From IMG/VR virus record IMGVR_UViG_3300037119_010531, positions 1-22,706 of that record: 22,706 nucleotides of DNA, one strand, 5' to 3'. The DNA comes from a virus. The notes below the pieces were generated by a model. It was given only the letters and a program-made list of their open reading frames with translations, was not told the DNA's origin and did not search any database. A program made the position numbers and the translations under genes. This document shows positions 18,281 through 22,706 of this stretch, one piece after another; position 1 is the first letter of the stretch; every line of letters begins with the position of its first letter.

Positions 18281-20789
18281 AGCCGCCGAAGTCATCAGCC
18301 AACCCGGCGGTGCCGGGACCGAGCGATCCGACCCGGGACCGGCGCAGTCGGCCGATCGCCGAGCGCCGAACTTCGAGCCGAGCGAGGACGAGAAGACCGT
18401 CGTCGGTGAGTGGCTGAAGCGTGTCACGCGCGCCGAGGACGACGAGGGCCGCAAGAAGTGGGCGGAGGAGCTGCCGACGTGGCGCGGCTATGTGGACGGC
18501 ACGAAGCACGACGACAAGTCCGGCACCAAGCTCGTTCGCACCAACATGGTGTTCGCCACCATCGCCGCGCAGATACCGGAGCTGTACGCCCGAAACCCGG
18601 TGATCGCGGTCACGCCGACCGAGAGCGTCGCGCCGGACCAGATGGGGTTGGTGAAGAAGTTCTGCACCACCGCCGAGCGAGTGATCGACAAGCTCCTCAC
18701 CGAGGAGGGCAAGCTCAAGAAGCGCGCCAAGGCTAACATCCGCTCGACCTCGACCACCGCCTATGGCGTGCTGAAGGTGCTTTTCCAGAAGGAGTACCGC
18801 GGCGACCCGATCGCGGTGCGGCGAATCGAGGACACTCAGGACAACCTCGCCCGGATCGAGGCGCTCGCCAAGCAGTTGAAGAAAACCGACGACGTGAGAG
18901 AGCTGGCGCTCAAGCGCGATGAGCTGCGCTCGAACCTGAAGGCGCTCGCGTACTCGAACGAGGTGAAGATCTTCAAGGGCTTCACCATCGATCGGCTCAA
19001 GAGCGAGGACTTCATCATCCTCGACGACAACGTGGGGGAGTTCGACGAGTACGAAGATGCTGGCGCGCTCGCGCACCGGATCTGGATCACGGTGGGCGAC
19101 TTCCAGACCCTCTTCAGGATGGAACCGCATGCCGCCACCCGCTATGGGCAGCCGCGCTCGGATGCGAATGCGACCTCCACCGACAAGACCCCGCAGAACG
19201 ACCAGTTCGTCTGCGTGATCGAGATCTGGGACAAGAAGGCGGGCGTAGTGCGAACCACCGCGAAGGGGATGAACCGCTGGTGCCGTGAGCCCTACGCCCC
19301 GCCCTGCACGCCGCAACGCTGGTATCCGTTCTACGTCCTAGCCTTCAACCAGATCGAGGGCCGCTGGAGGCCGCTCTCGGACGTCGAGCTGCTGATGGGG
19401 CTGCAGGACGAGTACAACACCACGCGCACGAACTACGCCGACGTTCGCGAGAAAGCGGTCCCGATCACCTTCTTCAGGAAGGGCGGGGGCCTGACGCAAG
19501 AGGACATCGAAGCCTTCGTGAACCGCGGCAACAAGGACACGATCGGGGTCGAGGGCAACCCGGCGGTGCCGCTCACGCAGGACATCATGCGGCTCGACGG
19601 GCCGAAGATCGACCCGCAGGCCTACGACGTCACCATGATCAGAAACGACATGGACATCGTGGTCGGGCGCTCGGATGCTTCGCGAGCGAACCTGATCAAG
19701 CCCAAGACCGCCACCGAAGCCGAGATCATGCAGGAGGCGATGCAGTCGCGGGTCGGTGAGCGCCGCGACACGCACGAGGATCTCCTCTCCGAGATGGGTG
19801 AGGCGGCGCTTGAGATCGCGCTTCGGGATCTGACGAAGGCCGAAGTGCAGCAGATCGCTGGCGCGGACGCGCAGTGGCCGGAGAACCCGCAATCGGTCGA
19901 GGAGATCTTCAGGCAGGTGTCCGTTCGCGTGAAGGCCGGTTCGAGCGGCAAGCCCAACCAGCAGAAGATCCGTGAGCAGTGGACGCAGTTGATGCCGGTC
20001 GTGTCGGAGACCATGAAGTCGGTGTCCGAGCTTCGCGCGAGCGGCAACTTCGAGCTGGCGAATTCGCAGGTCGGCCTGCTGCGCGAGACCCTGTCGCGCT
20101 TCGAGGAGTCGCTCGACGTCGATTCGCTCATTCCACCGATCGAGGAGGCCGAGCAGGGCCAGCTCGCGCAGCTCCAGCAGCAGACCCAGCAGCTACAGCA
20201 GGAGCTTCTCCAGACGCAGGAGGAGCTGCAAAAATGTCAGGACGCGCTCGTAAAAGCGCAGGCCGGTGAGCAGGTGCAGATGAAGAAGCTCGAATACGAT
20301 CAGCAGCGCGCTCAGGTCGAGGACGAGCGCACCATGCAGTCGCAGGCGCAGGAAGAGGCGCGCGCGCTTGCCGAGGAAGAGGCGAAGGCCCAGCGCGACC
20401 ACGAGCTGGCGATGGAGAAGGAGCGCACCCGTCAGGCCGAGCTAGCCGCCGAGGATGCGCGCCACGAGCGCGAGCTTGAGCACAAGGAGCGGCTTGCCTC
20501 GCTCGACCGCGAGGTGGCGGATGCCGATCGATCCGCCGACCGCGAGCACCAGACGGAAGTCGAGAAGATCAAGCGCGGCCTGCCCGAGTCGCCGGACCCA
20601 ATCACGAAGGCGGTGGAGGTTCTGGTTGCGAAGATCGATGAGCTGGTCGAGTCGAACATGAAGCTCGCTCAGGAAGTCGAGGACAACACCAACGCGAAGC
20701 GCGTGCCCGAGTACGGCGACGATGGCATGCCGACCGGCGTACGGCTTGAGAAGCGCCCTCGCTCCGCGGCACAACCGAAGGCACACTGA
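18273..20789 (+). CDS. Portal protein (P22/podovirus-like) with long coiled-coil tail
   Basis: 838 residues, at the large end for portals (P22 is about 725). It forms the dodecameric ring through which DNA enters the head and to which terminase docks. The portal core runs to about residue 560: NMVFATIAAQIPELYARNPV, then IILDDNVGEFDEYEDAGALA, GRWRPLSDVELLMGLQDEYN, TTRTNYADVREKAVPI and D-A-S-R-A-N-L-I. Residues about 620-770 (starting QLQQQTQQLQQELLQ) form an unbroken, highly charged coiled coil, like the barrel of P22 portals but with more length. It starts at ATG 18273 inside the previous gene; the ribosome site is weak. Confidence 0.88.
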   Translation: MSEAAEVISQPGGAGTERSDPGPAQSADRRAPNFEPSEDEKTVVGEWLKRVTRAEDDEGRKKWAEELPTWRGYVDGTKHDDKSGTKLVRTNMVFATIAAQIPELYARNPVIAVTPTESVAPDQMGLVKKFCTTAERVIDKLLTEEGKLKKRAKANIRSTSTTAYGVLKVLFQKEYRGDPIAVRRIEDTQDNLARIEALAKQLKKTDDVRELALKRDELRSNLKALAYSNEVKIFKGFTIDRLKSEDFIILDDNVGEFDEYEDAGALAHRIWITVGDFQTLFRMEPHAATRYGQPRSDANATSTDKTPQNDQFVCVIEIWDKKAGVVRTTAKGMNRWCREPYAPPCTPQRWYPFYVLAFNQIEGRWRPLSDVELLMGLQDEYNTTRTNYADVREKAVPITFFRKGGGLTQEDIEAFVNRGNKDTIGVEGNPAVPLTQDIMRLDGPKIDPQAYDVTMIRNDMDIVVGRSDASRANLIKPKTATEAEIMQEAMQSRVGERRDTHEDLLSEMGEAALEIALRDLTKAEVQQIAGADAQWPENPQSVEEIFRQVSVRVKAGSSGKPNQQKIREQWTQLMPVVSETMKSVSELRASGNFELANSQVGLLRETLSRFEESLDVDSLIPPIEEAEQGQLAQLQQQTQQLQQELLQTQEELQKCQDALVKAQAGEQVQMKKLEYDQQRAQVEDERTMQSQAQEEARALAEEEAKAQRDHELAMEKERTRQAELAAEDARHERELEHKERLASLDREVADADRSADREHQTEVEKIKRGLPESPDPITKAVEVLVAKIDELVESNMKLAQEVEDNTNAKRVPEYGDDGMPTGVRLEKRPRSAAQPKAH

Positions 20790-21136
20790 TGAAGCTGGGA
20801 GACCTGCTGCCCGACAGCCGCGCGAAGGAAACGAAGAACCGGATCTTCACCACCGGCTCGACGTGGATCCCATTCTTCTGCGCGAATTGTCACAAAGAGT
20901 GCGGCTTCTGCCCTGAGGAGAACATGACCTTCATGTTCTATCTCTGCACGCCGTGCTTCAAGCAGTGGGGGCACCTGACGAACACGATGGTGATGCCCGA
21001 TGAAGTATTCTGGGCAAAGTTGAAGGAGGAGATGGTGGCCTCGCATGGCCGCTATCTAACCGAGCAGGAGCTGGCGGCGGTCGTGGAGGCGGATGCGTCA
21101 CCGCTTGCTACGCTGATCAAGGGACGCAAAACCTAA
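20789..21136 (+). CDS. Zinc-binding hypothetical protein after the portal
   Basis: 115 residues with C31-x2-C34, C38, C41 and C53-x2-C56 (FFCANCHKECGFC, then YLCTPC), a zinc-knuckle-like cluster. Proteins of this type often follow phage portal genes, but their role is unknown. ATG 20789 overlaps the portal stop by one base (TGATG). The C-terminal half is helical, ending TLIKGRKT. Confidence 0.8.
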   Translation: MKLGDLLPDSRAKETKNRIFTTGSTWIPFFCANCHKECGFCPEENMTFMFYLCTPCFKQWGHLTNTMVMPDEVFWAKLKEEMVASHGRYLTEQELAAVVEADASPLATLIKGRKT

Positions 21137-21147
21137 GGGAGAGAATC

Positions 21148-21621
21148 ATGCCTTTCGTCTATTCAGTTGACAACGGCAGCACCTACGCCACCCACGCCAC
21201 GCCTTCCACCGAAGACCCGACGATCGTGCTGCGCCAGACCACGCGCAACTGCGGTCTGCAGGGCATGTACGCCGCCGGGCGCGCCGCCGCGGCCACCACG
21301 ATCACCGGCATCGGCTATCGCGTTCGCCGCTGGACGACCGTGGGCTCGGGTGGCACGACCGTCACCCCGGCCCCGCGCGCGATCGGCACGACCGCGAGCA
21401 CGGTGTGCGTCGACAAGGCCTCCGCGATCACCGCGGGCACCGTGTCGGGCGCGTATCAGGCGAGCTTCGGCTGCGGCAAGGCCGGGCCCGGCGGGTGGGT
21501 TGCGCGCGACGCCGACTCCGTGATCCTGCTGGAGGCGGGCAGCGCGGACGAACTCGACGTGAACAGCATCGCGGGCGAGGCTTCGCTCTCGCACCAGCTC
21601 TCACTCGAAATCGTCGAGTAA
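21148..21621 (+). CDS. Putative virion protein
   Basis: 157 residues, threonine/alanine/glycine-rich and beta-like (TTITGIGYRVRRWTTVGSGG), the composition of head decoration or tail-surface proteins. The start is fixed by GGGAGAGAATC before ATG 21148. Three cysteines (35, about 87, about 109) could be structural. It resembles the 17331 protein in composition but shares no alignable segment. It is followed at once by an SD-hairpin element leading to the next gene. Confidence 0.72.
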   Translation: MPFVYSVDNGSTYATHATPSTEDPTIVLRQTTRNCGLQGMYAAGRAAAATTITGIGYRVRRWTTVGSGGTTVTPAPRAIGTTASTVCVDKASAITAGTVSGAYQASFGCGKAGPGGWVARDADSVILLEAGSADELDVNSIAGEASLSHQLSLEIVE

Positions 21622-21674
21622 AGGAGGTGCCGCGTTGGGGCTGGGCTCCTTAGCTCCAGCGCGGCGTTCCTGTG
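21621..21674 (+). promoter_or_regulatory. Shine-Dalgarno separated from its start codon by a 14-bp hairpin
   Basis: AAGGAGGT (21621-21628) is followed by a 14-bp stem with two G-U pairs (21629-21642 with 21652-21665, 9-nt loop), then six bases and GTG 21672. With the hairpin folded, the effective distance from AGGAGG to GTG is about 7 nt, the optimum; linearly it is about 44 nt. No T run follows, so it is not a terminator. A TTG at 21635, six bases after the SD, opens a 14-codon alternative ending at 21679. Confidence 0.7.
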
Positions 21675-22361
21675 CCTAGAACTTACGTTCAGGTGTTCGG
21701 CTCCGGGGGTGAGTTCGTCCCGGCCGCTGGCGGTGGCGCGGCTACATTCGACGCCTCGACAAGCGTAGAGGAGGAAAGTGGTGATGGTGTTCTGTCTGTT
21801 AACCACACATGCAGCGGGTCCAACCGGGCGCTTTTTGCCGGAGTAGGCGCTCAATTAGGGGACGCAACAGCATCAACGTCATGCACCTATAACGGTAGCG
21901 CAATGACGGAGCATTGGGACCGGAACGACTCGGCATTAGGCGCTGGCATCAATGCCGGTTATGTCATAGCGGTAGAAGCAGTTGGGACCGGGAGCCTTGC
22001 TGTGGTGAGCACGCTAAACGATGTAGCTGGTCGGCACTGGCTCGGGGTCATATCGGCCACAGGAGTCAATCAGACTGTCCCGGCTGGAACCGCGAATTCG
22101 GATACTGGAACGGCGAGCCCGGCGACGGTGACGGTAGCTTCTGTGGGCGCTGACGATCTGGTGGTCGATTGCTTGAACTGTCAAGCATCTTCTGTCGCAT
22201 CTATTGGTGCCAACCAGACAGAAGCCTTCGCGCAGGATGTTGGTGGCTCGCAGATATTCCGGGGGTCTTATCAGGACGGGGCCGATGGTGGCGTTATGTC
22301 CTGGGCGCTGAACGGGCCTGACCAGTGGAATATTGGGGCGGTGGCCCTGAAACCGTCATGA
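21672..22361 (+). CDS. Putative virion surface or fibre-type beta protein
   Basis: 229 residues from GTG 21672 (opening PRTYVQVFGSGGEFVP). It is rich in S/T/G/A with a beta-sandwich type repeat: A-T-F-D-A-S-T-S-V...V-N-H-T-C-S-G-S-N-R-A-L-F-A-G-V, then Y-N-G-S-A-M, then W-L-G-V-I-S-A-T-G-V-N-Q-T-V-P and a P-A-T-V-T-V-A-S-V-G-A-D-D-L-V-V-D strand, a pattern common in phage and bacterial surface proteins. Its base composition drops sharply (hand counts of 53-57% GC in three 60-base lines, against 80% in the line at 21481), suggesting recent transfer. Receptor binding or decoration is an inference. Confidence 0.72.
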   Translation: MPRTYVQVFGSGGEFVPAAGGGAATFDASTSVEEESGDGVLSVNHTCSGSNRALFAGVGAQLGDATASTSCTYNGSAMTEHWDRNDSALGAGINAGYVIAVEAVGTGSLAVVSTLNDVAGRHWLGVISATGVNQTVPAGTANSDTGTASPATVTVASVGADDLVVDCLNCQASSVASIGANQTEAFAQDVGGSQIFRGSYQDGADGGVMSWALNGPDQWNIGAVALKPS

Positions 22362-22706
22362 CCACACTTCTTGAAAAAACCTCTATCTCGCTTGACGGCG
22401 GAGCGAGCTTCGATTCTGGCGATATGGCGCTATCGGCGCTGACCGACGCGGTTCAGGTCAGGCTGAAGCGGCCGACGAGTGTGGCGCCTATGTCGTGGGA
22501 CGCCACGGGGAGGCTCGCGGTGAAGCTCGTCTTGAATGTGGATGGGATGGACCATCTCGCGCAAGGCAGCGTATCGGGCGGAATTCGCGTGAAAGACAAG
22601 AGCGAGGAGGCGCAGTTCTACATGCTCAAGTGGAATCTCCCCTACGGGCGATTCGGGCAACGCACCGGAGGCTTCAAGCGGCTAGGGGAGCTTGCCAAGT
22701 CGCGCC
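22358..22706 (+). CDS. Hypothetical phage protein, N-terminal part (runs off the window)
   Basis: The first 116 residues are visible (MTTLLEKTSISLDGGASFDS...), starting at ATG 22358 overlapping the previous stop as ATGA. A long low-charge beta-rich segment (MSWDATGRLAVKLVLNVDGM) is followed by a basic region with R-F-G-Q-R-T-G-G-F-K-R-L. No family is recognised. It is likely a virion protein from position in the late operon. Confidence 0.72.
   Translation, partial: MTTLLEKTSISLDGGASFDSGDMALSALTDAVQVRLKRPTSVAPMSWDATGRLAVKLVLNVDGMDHLAQGSVSGGIRVKDKSEEAQFYMLKWNLPYGRFGQRTGGFKRLGELAKSR

Noticed and set aside
21635-21679. 14-codon leader from TTG 21635
   Set aside because: Not annotated as a gene because nothing but the SD supports it; recorded as the competing explanation for the SD-hairpin element.
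1-22706. Search for CRISPR arrays, insertion sequences, integrase, att sites and toxin-antitoxin pairs
   Set aside because: No regularly spaced repeats, transposase motifs, tyrosine/serine recombinase signatures or recognisable TA pair were seen by eye.

Overview
The window is a 22.7 kb piece of a GC-rich tailed double-stranded DNA phage (Caudoviricetes) or prophage. Evidence for this is a small and a large terminase subunit, a large portal protein, a RusA resolvase, a phage-type exonuclease next to a RecA-like ATPase, and dozens of tightly overlapping small genes. No integrase, rRNA, tRNA, CRISPR array or insertion sequence is visible. The host cannot be named. The high GC, strong AGGAGG ribosome sites and the gene families suggest a GC-rich bacterium, probably a proteobacterium. 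The terminase small subunit looks Sf6-like and the portal P22/podovirus-like, but virion morphology is not settled by this window.

Layout. (1) Positions 1-2211, minus strand: end of a leftward operon with an unknown gene, a RecA-like ATPase and a PD-(D/E)XK exonuclease, forming a recombination module. (2) 2212-2283: a short divergent control region with a 20-bp dyad. (3) 2284-3521, plus strand: an inverted cassette with a small HTH-like regulator, a replisome-organiser-like domain, a small lipoprotein and RusA. (4) 3502-10605, minus strand: a leftward array of 23 genes, nearly all tiny and joined by ATGA-type overlaps, including a DUF932 protein, a DGQHR/ParB-like protein and several zinc-ribbon or membrane proteins. 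It ends at a Rho-independent terminator lying inside rusA. (5) 10606-11779: two long non-coding stretches around a 70-aa zinc-ribbon gene. They hold two divergent promoters of near-identical design, a run of 6-bp hairpins and many GC palindromes. (6) 11780-22706, plus strand: late genes, namely small terminase, a cassette of eight small genes, large terminase, HNH endonuclease, structural proteins, portal and putative virion surface proteins.

How it fits together. Leftward transcription from about 11.07 kb would express the small early genes and stop near 3.46 kb. Rightward transcription from about 11.2 kb, and from two copies of a second promoter-like element at about 11.76 and 17.25 kb, would express packaging and virion genes. 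The HNH gene beside the large terminase fits a cos-type packaging machine.

The most notable non-gene signals are: the twin divergent promoters that share a spacer motif; the 27-nt element repeated before terS and before the 17331 gene; a Shine-Dalgarno sequence separated from its start codon by a 14-bp hairpin at 21621-21674; and a 51-bp duplication flanking a small membrane gene near 8.3-8.5 kb. All functional statements come from reading the sequence and recalling families; no database search was run.
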